From positions 203,025 through 267,024 of the forward strand of contig NW_027476382.1 of the NCBI RefSeq assembly GCF_051020955.1: a stretch of 64,000 bases of DNA, written 5' to 3'. The position numbers were made by a program, and so were the translations under genes. How positions within the stretch are numbered: the first letter of the stretch is position 1; every line of letters begins with the position of its first letter. Origin of the DNA: Megalopta genalis (Eukaryota; Arthropoda; Insecta; Hymenoptera; Halictidae). Positions 1 through 12,644 of this stretch are shown in pieces. Below the pieces are notes generated by a model. The model was not told the origin of the DNA. It searched no databases and saw only the letters and a list, made by a program, of their open reading frames with translations.

Positions 1-3000
1 TAATTTGTTTGTTTCGATGCAGTTGAAGCTAAATCATGTATATCACAAGTATTTGAAGCTAAAACATTTGTTTCGCTTGGACTTGAAGCTAAGCTTTCTA
101 CTTCGCATTGATTTGAAGCTAAATCATGTGATTCCCGAGGATTTGAAGCTAACTCGTTTGTTTCGCATGCAGTTGAAGCTAAATCACGTAAATCACAAGT
201 ATTTGAAGCTATACCTTTTCTTTCGCATGTATTTGAAGATAATCCTTCTACTTCGCATTGATTTGAAACTAAATCATGTGTTTCGCTGGAAATTGAAGCT
301 AATTCGTTTGTTTCGATGCAGTTGAGCTAAATCATGTATATCACAAGTATTTGAAGCTATACCATTTGTTTCGCATGATTTGAAGCTAAGCCATCTACTT
401 CGCATTGATTTGAAACTAAATCATGTGTTTCGCTTGGATTTGAAGCTAATTCGTTTGTTTCGATGTAGTTGAAGCTAAATCATGTATAACACAAGTATTT
501 GAAGCTGAAGCATATGATTCGCATGGATTTGAAGCTAAGCCTTCTACTTCGCATTGATTTGAAGCTAAATTATGTGTTTCTCTTGGATTTGAAGCTTACT
601 CGTTTGTATCGCATGCAGTTGATGCTAAATCATGTATATCACAAGTATTTGGCGCTGTACCATTTGTTTCGCATGGATTTGGAGCTAAGCCTTCCACTTC
701 ATATTGATTTGAAGCTAAGTCATGTGTTTCGTATGGATTTTAAGCTAACTCGTTTGTATCGCATGCAGTTGATGCTAAATCATGTATAATCAAGTATTTG
801 AAGCTAAACCATTTGTATCGCAAGGATGTGAAGCTAAGCCATGTCATTCGCAAGAATTTGAAGCTAAATCATGAGTTTCGCTTGGATTTGAAGCTAACTC
901 GTTTGTTTCGCATGCAGTTGAAGCTAAATCATGTATAAAAGAAGTATTTGAAGCTAAACTATTCGTTTCGCATGGATTTGAAGCTAAGCCTTCTACTTCG
1001 CATTGATTTGAAGCTAACTCGTTTGTTTCGCATGCAGTTGATGCTAAATCATGTATATAACAAGTACTTGAAGCTAAATCATTTGTGTCGAATGGATTTG
1101 AAGCTAAGCCTTGTACTTCGCATCGATTTGAAGCTAAATCATGCGTTTCGCATGGATTTGAAGCTAACTCGTTTGTTTCGCATGCAGTTGATGCTAAATC
1201 ATGTATATCACAAGTATTTGAAGCTGAACCATGTGTTTCGCATGAATATTAATCTAAACCAAGTGTTTCGCATGAATTTGATGATAAATCACGTGTTTCA
1301 CATGGATTTGAATGTGACTCGTTTGATTCGCCTGCATTTGAAGCTATATCACTTATATCGCAAGTATTTGAAGCTAAACCATTTGTTTCGCATGGATTCG
1401 AAGATAAATCATGTCTTTCGCTTGGATTTGAAGCTAACCCGTTTGTTTCGCATGCAGTTGAAGCTATATCACTTATATCGCAAGTATATGAATCTAAATA
1501 ACATGTGTCGCATGGATTTGATGCCAAGCCTTCTACTTCGCATTGATTTGAAGCTAACTCTTTTGTTCCGCTTGCAGTTGAAGCTGAGTCATGTATGTCA
1601 CAAGTATTTGAAGCAAAAACATTTGTTTCGCTTGGATTATGAAGCTAAGCCTTCTACTTCGCATTGATTTGAAACTAAATCATGTGTTTCGCTTGGATTT
1701 GAAGTTAACTAGTTTTGTTTCTCATGCAGTTGAAGCTAAATCGAGTATGTCACAAGTAGTTGAAGCTAAACCATGTGTTTCGCATGAATTTGAAGCTAAG
1801 TCTTCTACTCTGCATGAAATTGAAGCTAAATCATGTGTTTCGCTTGGATATGAAGCTAACTCGTTTGTTTCGCATGCAGTTGATGCTAAATCATGTATAT
1901 CACAAGTATTGAAGCTGAACCATTTGTTTCGCGTGGATTCGAAGATAAGCCTTCTACTTCGCATTGATTTGAAGCTAAATCATGTGTTTCGCTTGGATTT
2001 GAAGTTAACTCGTTTGTTTCGATGCAGTTGAGCTAAATCATGTATATCACAAGTATTTGAAGCTATACCATTTGTTTCGCATGATTTGAAGCTAAGCCTT
2101 CTACTTCGCATTGATTTGAAACTAATTCATGTGTTTCGCTTGGATTTGAAGCTAATTCGTTTGTTTCGATGTAGTTGAAGCTAAATCATGTATAACACAA
2201 GTATTTGAAGCTGAAGCATATGATTCGCATGGATTTGAAGCTATATCACTTATATCGCAATTATCTGAAGATAAATCATTTGTTTCTCATGTATTTGAAG
2301 ATAAGCCTTGTACTTCGCATTGATTTCAAGCTAAATGATGTGTTTCGCATGGATTTGAAGCTAACTCGTTTGTTTCGCCTGCATTTGAAGCTGAATCATG
2401 TATATCACAAGTATTTGAAGCTAAACCATTTGTTTCTCATATATTTCAAGCTAAGCCTTCCACTTCGCATTGATTCGAGACTAAATAATATTTTTCGCTT
2501 GGTTTTGAAGCTATAGCGTTTGTTTCGCATGCAGTTGAAGCTAAATCATGTATATCACAAGTATTTGAAGCTAAACCATTTGTTTCGCATGTATTTAAAG
2601 CTAAGCCTTCTACTACGCATTGATTTGAAGCTAAATCATGTGTTTCGCATTGATTTGAAGATAAATCGTGTGATTCGCATGGATTTAAACCTCACTCGTT
2701 TTTGGGCATGCAGTTGAAGCTAAATCATGTATATCACAAGTATTCGAAGCTAAACCATTTGTTTCGCATGGATTTGAAGAAAAGCCTTTTACTTCGCTTT
2801 GATTTGAAGCTAAATCATTTGTTTCGCATGGATTTGAAGCTAAAACTTCTACTTGGCGTTGATTTGAAACTATATCATGTATTTCGCATAGATTTGAAGC
2901 TAACTCGTTTGTTTTGCATGCAGTTAAAGATAAATCATGTATATCACAAGTATTTGAAGATAAATCATTCGTATCGCATCGATCTGAAGCTAAGCATTCT

Positions 3001-3615
3001 ACTTCGCATGAATGTGGAGCTAAATTATGTGTTTCGCCCGGATTTGAAGCTAAGCCTTCTACTTCGCATTGATTTGAAACTAAATCATGTGTTTCGCTTG
3101 GATTTGATGTTAACTCGTTTGTTTCGCATGCAGTTGATGCTAAATCATGTATATCACAAGTATTTGAAGCTGAAACATTTGTTTCGCGTGGATTCGAAGA
3201 TAAGCCTTCTACTTCGCATTGATTTGAAGCTAAATCATGTGTTTCGCTTGGATTTGAAGTTAACTCGTTTGTTTCGCATGCAGTTGAAGCTAAATCATGT
3301 ATATCACAAGTAGTTGAAGCTAAACCATTTGTTTCGCGTGAATATTAAGCTAAACCATGTGTTTCGATCGAATCTGAAGCTGAATTATGTGTTTCGCTTG
3401 GATTCGAAGCTAACTCGTTTGTTTCGCATACAGTTGAAGCTAAATCATGTTTATCACAAGTATCTGAATCTAAATCATTTGTCTCGCATTGATTTGAAGC
3501 TAAGCGTTCTACTTCGCATTGATTTGAAGCTAATTCATGTGTTTCTCATGGATTTGAAGCTAACTCGTTTCTATCGCATGGATTTAAAGCTAACTCATTT
3601 GTTCCGCATGCAGTT

Positions 3616-3646
3616 GAAGCTATATCACTTATGTTCGCAAGTATTT
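3616..3646 (+). repeat. 31-bp frame-shifting unit variant (example)
   Basis: This unit reads GAAGCTATATCACTTATG followed by TTCGCAAGTATTT and is 31 bp, one base longer than standard. The extra T before TTCGC shifts every reading frame by one. The same variant is seen near 5,266, 16,287, 16,593, 46,275, 46,426, 46,666, 48,827, 54,461 and 61,917. A close relative with CACTCATATTCGCAAGC occurs repeatedly (for example near 8,350, 9,590, 19,350, 22,145, 24,940, 35,570). After it, the plus-strand LKL frame continues in the EAK frame and soon meets the TGA of the next class E unit. This is why so many apparent ORFs end in PSTSH. Confidence 0.85.
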
Positions 3647-3766
3647 GAAGCTAAATCATTCGTTTCGCATGGAGTTGAAGCTAAGCCTTCTACTTCGCAT
3701 TGATTTGGATATAAATCATATGTTTCTCATGGATTTAAAGCTAACGCGTTTGTTTCGCATGCAGTT

Positions 3767-4216
3767 GAAGCTAAATCATGTATATCACAAGTATTTGAAG
3801 CTAAACCAATCGTTTCGCATGGATTTGAAGCTAAGCCTTCAACTTCGCATTGATTTGAAGCTAAATCATGTGCTTCGCATGGAGTTGAAGCTAACTCGTT
3901 AGATTCGCATGCAGTTGAAGCTGAATCATGTATATCACAAGTATTTGAAGCTAAACCATTTGTTTCGCATGGATTTGATGCTACGCCTTCTACTTCGCAT
4001 TGATTTGAAGCTAAATCATGTGTTTCGCATGAATTTGATGCTAACTCGTTTGTTTCGCATGTAGTTGAAGCTAAATCATGTATATCACAAGTGTTTGAAG
4101 CTAAATCATTAGTTTTGCATGGATTCGAAGATAAACCTTCCACTTAGCATTGATTTCAAGCTAAATCATGTGTTTTGCTTGGATATGAAGCTAACTCGTT
4201 TGTTTCGCATGCAGTT
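3767..4216 (+). repeat. Type example of the 150-bp higher-order repeat (three copies)
   Basis: Three consecutive 150-bp higher-order repeats lie in perfect register. In the first, C is 3767-3796, D 3797-3826, E 3827-3856, A 3857-3886 and B 3887-3916. The next copies start at 3917 and 4067. The same C-D-E-A-B order recurs across most of the window, with local loss or gain of single units. The B unit normally contains the palindrome GCATGC, and the shared box contains AGCT. The expected in-silico restriction pattern is therefore a 150-bp ladder for GCATGC and a 30-bp ladder for AGCT. Confidence 0.93.
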
Positions 4217-7200
4217 GAAGCTAAATCATCTATATCACGTGTATTTGTAGCTAAACCATTTGTTTCGCTTGGATTTGAAGCTAAGTCTTCAACTTCGCAT
4301 TGATTTGAAGCTAATTCATCTGATTCGCATGGATTTGAAGCTAACTCGTTTGTTTCGCATGCTGTTGAATCTAAATCATGTATATCACAAGTATTTCAAG
4401 CTAAAGCATTTGTTTGGCATTGATTCGAAGATAACCATCCTACTTCGCATTGATTTGAAGCCAAATCATGTGTTTCGCATGCAATTGAAGCTAACTCGTT
4501 TGTTCCGCTTGCAGTTGAAGCTAAATCATGTATATCACAAGTATTTGAAGCTGAACCATTTGTTTCGCATGGATTCGAAGATATGACTTCTACTGATCAT
4601 TGATTTGAAGCTAAATTATGTGTTTCGCATGGATTTGAAGCTAACTCGTTTGTTTCGCATGCTGTTGAATCTAAATCATGTATACCACAAGTATTTCAAG
4701 CTAAAGCATTTGTTTGGCATTGATTCGAAGATAACCATCCTACTTCGCATTGATTTGAAGCCAAATCATGTGTTTCGCATGGATTTGAAACTAACTCGTT
4801 TGTTCCGCATGCAGTTGAAGCTAAATCATGTATATCAAAAGTATTTGAAGCTAAACCATTTGATTCCCATGGATTTGAAACTAAGCCTTCTACATCGCAT
4901 TGATTTGAAGATAAATCATGTGTTTCGCTTGGATTTCAAGCTAACTCGTTTGTTTCGCATGCACTTGAAGCTCAATCATGTATATAACAAGTATTTGAAG
5001 CCAAACCATTTGATTCTCATGGATTTGGAGCTAAGCCTTCCAACTTCGCATTGATTTGGAGCTAAATCATGTGTTTCGCATGGATTTAAAGCTAACACTT
5101 TTGTTTCGCATGCAGTTGAAGCTAAATAATGTATATCACAACTATTTGAAGATAATCCATTTGTTTTGCATGGATTCGAAAATCAGCCTTCTACTTCGCA
5201 TTGATTTGAAGGTAAATCATGTGTTTCGCTTGGATTTGAAGCTAACACGTTTGTTTCGCATGCAGTTGAAGCTATATCACTTATGTTCGCAAGTATTTGA
5301 AGCTAAATCATTCGTTTCGCACGGAGTTGAAGCTAAGCCTTCTACTTCGCATTGATTTGAAGCTAAATCAAGTGTTTCGTTTGGATTTGAAGAAAACCCG
5401 TTTGTTTCGCATGCAGTTGAAGCTATATCACTTACGCTCGCAAGTATTTGAAGCTAAATCATTCCTTTCGCATGGAGTTGAAGCTAAGCCTTCCACTTCG
5501 CATTGATTTGAAGATAAATCATGTGTTTCACTTGGATTTCAACCTAACTCGTTTGTTTCGCATGCAGTTGAAGCTCAATCATGTATATCACAAGTATTTG
5601 AAGCTAAACCATTTGATTCGCATTGGTTTTGATGCTAAGCCTTCTACTTCGCATTGATTTGAAGCTAAATCAAGTGTTTCGTTTGGATTTAAAGCTAACT
5701 CGTTTGTTTCGCATGCAGTTGAAGCTAAATCATGTATATCACAAGTATTTGAAGATAATCCATTTGTTTTGCATGGATTCGAAAATCAGCATTCTATTTC
5801 GCATTGATTTGAAGCTAAATCATGTGTTTCTCATGGATTTAAAGATAACACGTTTGTTACGCATGCAGTTGAAGCTCAATCATGTATATCACAAGTATTT
5901 GAAGCTAAACCATTTGATTCGCATGGATTTGAAACTAAGCCTTCTACTTCGTACTGATTTGAAGCTAAATCATGTGTTTCGTTTGAATTTGAAACTAAGC
6001 CTTCTACTTCGCATTGATTTCGAAGCTATATTACTTATAACGCATGTATTTGAAGCTGAACCATTTGTTTCGCATGAATATTTAGCTAAACCATGTGCTT
6101 CTAATGAATTTGAAGCTAAATCATGTGTTTCGCATGTATTTTTCAAGCAAACTCGTTTGATTCGCCTGCATGTGAAGCTAAATCATGTATATCATAAGTT
6201 TTTGAAGCTAAACCATTTGTTTCGCATGGATTCGAAGATCAGCCTTCTACTTCGCATTGATCTGAAGCTAAATCAAGTGTCTCGTTTGGATTTGAAGTTA
6301 ACTCGTTAGTTTCGCATGCAGTTGAAGCTAAATCATGTATATCACAAGTATTTGAAGCTAAACCATTTGATTCTCATGGATTTGGAGCTAAGCCTTCCAA
6401 CTTCGCATTGATTTGGAGCTAAATCATGTGTTTCGCATGGATTTAAAGCTAACACTTTTGTTTCGCATGCAGTTGAAGCTAAATAATGTATATCACAAGT
6501 ATTTGAAGATAATCCATTTGTTTTGCACGGATTCGAAAATCAGCCTTCTACTTCGCATTGATTTGAAGGTAAATCATGTGTTTCGCTTGGATTTGAAGCT
6601 AACTCGTTTGTTTCGCATGCAGTTGAAGCTAAATCATGCTTATCACAAGTATCCTAATCTAAACCATCTGGGTCGCAATAATATGAAGCTAGGAAGCTGA
6701 ACCGTGTGATTCGCACGGACTTGAAGCTAACTCGATTGTAGCGCGTGCATTTGAAGCTATATCACTTATATCGCAATTATCTGAAGATAAATCATTTGTT
6801 TCTCATGTATTTGAAGCTAAGCGTTCTACTTCGCATTGATTTGAAACTAAATCATGTGTTTCGCTTGGATTTGAAGCTAACTCGTTCGTTTCGCCTGCAG
6901 CTGAAACTAAATCATGTATATCACAAGTATTTGAAGCTAAACCATTTGATTCGCATGGATTTTCAACTAAGCCTTCTGCTTCGCATTAATTTGAAGCTAT
7001 GTCAAGTGTTTCGCTTGGGTTTTAAGCTAACTCGTTTGTTTCGCATGCAGTTGTAGCTAAATCATGTATGACACAACTATTTGAGGCTAAACCATTTGAT
7101 TCCCATGGATTTGAAGCTAAGACTTCTACTTCGCATTGATATGGATCTACACCATATGTTTCGCATGGATTTAAAGCTAACACCTTTTTTTCGCCTGCAT

Positions 7201-9100
7201 TTGAATCTAAATCATGTATGTTACAAATATTCGAAGTTAAACCATTTGTTTCGCTTTGATTTGAAGCTAAGCCTTCTAGTTCGCATTGATATGGACCTAA
7301 ATCATATGTTTCCCATGGATTTAAAGCTAACTCGAATATTTCGCCTGCATTTGAAGCTATATCACTTATATCGCAATTATCTGAAGATAAATCATTAGTT
7401 TCTCATGTATTTGAAGCTAAGCGTTCTACTTCGCATTGATTTGAAACTAAATCATGTGTTTCGCTTGGATTTGAAGTTAACTCTTTTGTTTCGCCTGTAG
7501 CTGAAACTAAATAATGTATATCACAAGTATCTGAATCTAAACCATCTGTTTCGCATGGATTTGAAGCTAAGGCTTCTACTTCGCATTGATTTGATGCTAA
7601 ATCATGCGTTTCAAATGGATTTGAATCTAACTCGATTGTTTCGCGTGCATTTCAAGCTATATCACTTATATCGCCATTATCTCATAATAAATCATTTGAT
7701 TCTCATGTATTTGAAGCTAAGCATTCTACTTCGCATGATTTGAAGCTAAATCATGTATATCACAAGTACTTCAAGCTGAACCATTTGTTTCGCATGAATA
7801 TTAAACTAAACCATGCGTTTCGCTTAAATTTGTACCTAAATCATGCGTTTCGCATTGACTTGAAGCAAACTCGTTTGGTTCGAATGCAGTTGAAGCTAAC
7901 TCAAGTATATCACAAGTATTTGAAGCTAAACCATTTGATTCGCATGGATTTGAAGCTAAGCCTTCTAGTTCGCATTGATTTGAAGCTAAATCATTTGTTT
8001 CTCTTGGATTTGAAGCTAGCTCGATCGTTTCGCATGCAGTTGAAGCTAAATCTTGTATATCACAAGTATTTGGAGCTGAACCATTTGTTTCGCATGAATA
8101 TTAAGCTAAACCACGTGTTTCGCTAGAATTTGATGCTGAATCATGTGTTTCTCTAGGATTTGAAGCTAACTCGTTTGTTTGGCATGCAGTTGTAGCTAAA
8201 TCATGTATATCACAAGTACTTGAAGCTAAACCATTAGATTCGCATGGATTTGAAGCTAAGCCTTCTACTGCACATTGATTTGAAGCTGAATCATGTGTTT
8301 CGCATGGATTTGAAACTAACTCGTTTGTTTCGCCTGCATTTGAAATAAATATCACTCATATTCGCAAGCATTTGAAGATCAATCATTCGTTTCGCATGGA
8401 TTTGAAGCTAAGCCTTCTACTTCGCTCTGATTTGAAGCTAAGTCATGTATTTCGCTAGAATTTGAAGCTAACTCGTTTGTTTGGCATGCCGTTGAATCTA
8501 AATCATGTATATCACAAGTATTTGAAGCTAAACCATTTGTTTCGCATGGATTCGAAAGGTAAGACTTCTACTTCTCCTTGATTTGAAGCTAAATTATGTG
8601 TTTTGTATGGATTTGAAGCTAACTCGTTTGTTCCGCATGCAGTTGAATCTAAATCATGTATATCACAAGTATTTCAAGCTAAAACATTTGATTCGCATGG
8701 ATTAGTAACTATGCCTTCTACTTCGCATTGATTTGAAGCTGAATCATGCGTTTCGCTTGAATTTGAAGTTAACACGTTTGATTCGCCTGCATTTGAAGCT
8801 AAATCATGTATATTGCAAGTATTTGAAGCTCAACCATTTGATTCGCATGAATATTAAGCTAAACCATATGTTTCGCATGAGTATTAAGCTAAACCATTTG
8901 TATCGCTTGAATTTGATGCTATATCATGTGTTTCTCTAGGATTTGAAGCTATCTCGTTTGTTTGGCATGCAGTTGTAGCTAAATCATGTATATCACAAGT
9001 ACTTGAAGCTAAACCATTAGATTCGCACGGATTTGAAGCTAAGCCTTCTACTTCGCATTGACTTGACGCTAAATATTGTGTCTCGCTTGGATTTGAAGCT

Positions 9101-11051
9101 ATCTCGTTTGTTTGGCATGCAGTTGTAGCTAAATCATGTATATCACAAGTACTTGAAGCTAAACCATTAGATTCGCATGGATTTGAAGCTAAGCCTTCTA
9201 CTGCACATTGATTTGAAGCTGAACCATGTTTTTCGCATGGATTAGAAATTAACTCGTTTGTTACGCATGAAGTTGAAGCTAAGTCATGTATATCACAAGT
9301 ATTTCAAGCTAAAACATTTGATTCGCATGGATTAGTAACTATGCCTCCTACTTCGCATTGATTTGAAGCTGAATCATGTGTTTCGCTTGAATTTGAAGTT
9401 AACACGTTTGTTTCGCATGCAGTTGAAGCTAAATCATGTATATCGTAGGTATTTGAAGCTAAACTATTTGATACGCATGGATTTGAAGCTAAGCCTTCTA
9501 CTGCACATTGATTTGAAGCTGAATCATGTGTTTCGCATGGATTTGAGACTAACTCGTTTGTTTCGCCTGCATTTGAAATAAATATCACTCATATTCGCAA
9601 GCATTTGAAGATCAATCATTCGTTTCGCATGGATTTGAAGCTAAGCCTTCTACTTCGCATTTATTAGAAGCTAAACCATTTGTTTCGCGTTGATTTGAAT
9701 CTAAGTCTTCTACTTCGCATTGATTTGAAGTTAAATCATATGTTTCGCATGGATTTGAAGCTAACTCGTTTGTTTCGCATGCTGTTGAATCTAAATCATG
9801 TATATCACAAGTATTTCAAGCTAAAGCATTTGTTTGGCATTGATTCGAAGATAACCATCCTACTTCGCATTGATTTGAAGCTAAGTCATGTGTTTCGCAT
9901 GGATTTGAAACTAAATGGTGTGTTTCGCATGGATTTGAAGCTAACTCTTTTGTTTCGCCTGCATTTGAAGGTAAATCGTGTATATCACAAGTATTTGAAG
10001 CTAAACCGTTTGATTCGCATGGATTTGAAGCTAAGCCTTCTACTTCGCATTGATTTGCAGCTAAATCATGTGTTTCGTTTGGTTTTGACGCTAACTCGTT
10101 TGTTTCCCATCAGTTGAAGCTGAATCATGTATATCACAAGTATTTGAAGCTAAACCATTTCTTTCGCATGAATTTGAAGCAAAGCCTCCTACTTCGCATT
10201 AATTTGAAGCTAACTCGATTGTTTCGCCTGCATTTGAAGCTGAATCATGTTTATCAAAAGTATTTGAAGATAATCCATTTGCTTCGCATGGATTCGAAAA
10301 TTAGCCTTCTATATCGCATTGATTTGAAGCTAAATCATGTGTTTCGCTTGGTTTTGAAGCTAACTCGTTTGTTTCGCTTGCAGTTGAAGCTAAATCATGT
10401 ATATCAAAAGTATTTGAATCTAAAGCATTTGTTTCGCATGGATTTGAAGATAAGCCTCCTACTTCGCATTAATTAGAAGCTAACGCGATTGTTTCGCCTG
10501 CATTTGAAGCTATATCACTTATATCGCAATTATCTGAAGATAAACCATTTGTTTCGCATGAATATTAAGCTAAACCATGTGTTTCGATCGAATTTGAAGC
10601 TGAATTATGTGTTTCGCTTGGATTTGAAGCTAATTCGTTTGTTTCGCATGGAGTTGAAGCTAAATCATGTGTTTCGCTTGGATTTGAAGCTAACTCGTTT
10701 GTTTCGCATGCATTTGAAGCTAAATCATCTATGTCACAAGTATTTGAAGCTAAACCATTTGATTCGCATGGATTTGAAACTAAGCCTTCTACTTCGTACT
10801 GATTTGAAGCTAAATCATGTGTTTCGTTTGAATTTGAAACTAAGCCTTCTACTTCGCATTGATTTGAAGCTAAATCATGTGTTTCGCATGTATTTGAAGT
10901 TAACTCGTTTGTTTCGCCTGCATTTGAAGCTATATCACTTATATCCACAAGTATTTGAAGCCAAAACGTTCGTTTCGCATGGATTTGAAGCTAAGCAGTC
11001 TATTTCGAATGAATTTGAAGCTAAATCATGTGTTTCGATTGGATTTGAAGC
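9101..11051 (+). repeat. Linker between blocks I and II
   Basis: This stretch is array sequence that does not follow the block I/II pairing. Positions 9,131-9,880 closely match 34,146-34,895 (offset 25,015), including the unusual TATCGTAGG variant near 9,440 and the GTTGATTTGAATCTAAGTC region near 9,690. The part after about 10,480 holds a mixture of A, B, D and E units with several GAAACTAA variants. It leads directly into the start of block II, whose first bases match base 1 of this window. Confidence 0.75.
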
Positions 11052-11349
11052 TAATTTGTTTGTTTCGATGCAGTTGAAGCTAAATCATGTATATCACAAG
11101 TATTTGAAGCTAAAACATTTGTTTCGCTTGGACTTGAAGCTAAGCTTTCTACTTCGCATTGATTTGAAGCTAAATCATGTGATTCCCGAGGATTTGAAGC
11201 TAACTCGTTTGTTTCGCATGCAGTTGAAGCTAAATCATGTAAATCACAAGTATTTGAAGCTATACCTTTTCTTTCGCATGTATTTGAAGATAATCCTTCT
11301 ACTTCGCATTGATTTGAAACTAAATCATGTGTTTCGCTGGAAATTGTAG
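10489..11349 (+). other. Longest plus-strand open frame (286 codons), judged non-genic
   Basis: This is the longest uninterrupted frame in the window. It begins in the LKLNHVFRMD-type decapeptide frame, passes through a 31-bp unit near 10,950 into the EAKSCVSHGF-type frame, and returns to the LKL frame after another indel near 11,070 (GATGCAG instead of GCATGCAG). It therefore does not represent one maintained frame. I see no signal peptide, recognisable domain, splice logic or non-repetitive N-terminus. The composition (Leu, Lys, Asn, His, Arg) is simply what the 30-bp unit gives in that phase. I regard it as a by-product of the repeat. Confidence 0.2.
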
Positions 11350-12644
11350 CTAATTCGTTTGTTTCGATGCAGTTGAGCTAAATCATGTATAACACAAGTA
11401 TTTGAAGCTGAAGCATATGATTCGCATGGATTTGAAGCTAAGCCTTCTACTTCGCATTGATTTGAAGCTAAATTATGTGTTTCTCTTGGATTTGAAGCTT
11501 ACTCGTTTGTATCGCATGCAGTTGATGCTAAATCATGTATATCACAAGTATTTGGCGCTGTACCATTTGTTTCGCATGGATTTGGAGCTAAGCCTTCCAC
11601 TTCATATTGATTTGAAGCTAAGTCATGTGTTTCGTATGGATTTGAAGCTAACTCGTTTGTATCGCATGCAGTTGAAGCTAAATCATGTATAATCAAGTAT
11701 TTGAAGCTAAACCATTTGTATCGCAAGGATTTGAAGCTAAGCCATGTCATTCGCAAGAATTTGAAGCTAAATCATGAGTTTCGCTTGGATTTGAAGCTAA
11801 CTCGTTTGTTTCGCATGCAGTTGAAGCTAAATCATGTATATAACAAGTACTTGAAGCTAAATCATTTGTGTCGAATGGATTTGAATCTACGCCTTGTACT
11901 TCGCATCGATTTGAAGCTAAATCATGCGTTTCGCATGGATTTGAAGCTAACTCGTTTGTTTCGCATGCAGTTGATGCTAAATCATGTATATCACAAGTAT
12001 TTGAAGCTGAACCATGTGTTTCGCATGAATATTAAGCTAAACCAAGTGTTTCGCATGAATTTGAAGATAAATCACGTGTTTCACATGGATTTGAATGTGA
12101 CTCGTTTGATTCGCCTGCATTTGAAGCTATATCACTTATATCGCAAGTATTTGAAGCTAAACCATTTGTTTCGCATGGATTCGAAGATAAATCATGTCTT
12201 TCGCTTGGATTTGAAGCTAACCCGTTTGTTTCGCATGCAGTTGAAGCTATATCACTTATATCGCAAGTATATGAATCTAAATAACATGTGTCGCATGGAT
12301 TTGATGCCAAGCCTTCTACTTCGCATTGATTTGAAGCTAACTCTTTTGTTCCGCATGCAGTTGAAGCTGAGTCATGTATGTCACAAGTATTTCAAGCAAA
12401 AACATTTGTTTCGCTTGGATTATGAAACTAAGCCTTCTACTTCGCATTGATTTGAAACTAAATCATGTGTTTCGCTTGGATTTGAAGTTAACTCGTTTGT
12501 TTCTCATGCAGTTGAAGCTAAATCGTGTATGTCACAAGTAGTTGAAGCTAAACCATGTGTTTCGCATGAATTTGAAGCTAAGTCTTCTACTCTGCATGAA
12601 ATTGAAGCTAAATCATGTGTTTCGCTTGGATATGAAGCTAACTC

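Larger units (their letters stand above)
1..9100 (+). repeat. Block I, older copy of the ~11-kb segment
   Basis: Most of this region has a counterpart in 11,052-20,251. Matching pieces are: 1-335 with 11,052-11,386 (offset 11,051); 478-935 with 11,381-11,838 (10,903); 1,055-1,900 with 11,838-12,682 (10,783, falling to 10,782 after an extra base in the 1,710-1,716 stretch); 2,205-3,130 with 13,921-14,846 (11,716); 6,020-7,285 with 17,045-18,310 (11,025); and 8,250-9,100 with 19,401-20,251 (11,151). Offset changes are mostly multiples of about 30 or 150 bp, as expected from gain and loss of whole units. Inside the block, 308-527 and 2,014-2,233 are also copies (offset 1,706). No gene is seen in it. 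Confidence 0.85.

Noticed and set aside
1639..2031. Reading TGA as a sense codon to join the EAKSCVSHGF-type frame
   Set aside because: A reassigned TGA would bridge class E units, but the same frame also meets TAA in GAATATTAAGCT units and is broken by 31-bp units, so an alternative genetic code does not rescue it.
3761..3766. GCATGC palindrome as a specific regulatory site
   Set aside because: It occurs in nearly every class B unit because it is part of the repeat, so its recurrence needs no regulatory explanation.
10489..11349. Long plus-strand ORFs (up to 286 codons) as genes
   Set aside because: They consist only of decapeptides generated by the 30-bp repeat, switch between two decapeptide types at 31-bp and other irregular units, have no unique N- or C-terminus, and are cut at different points in near-identical copies.
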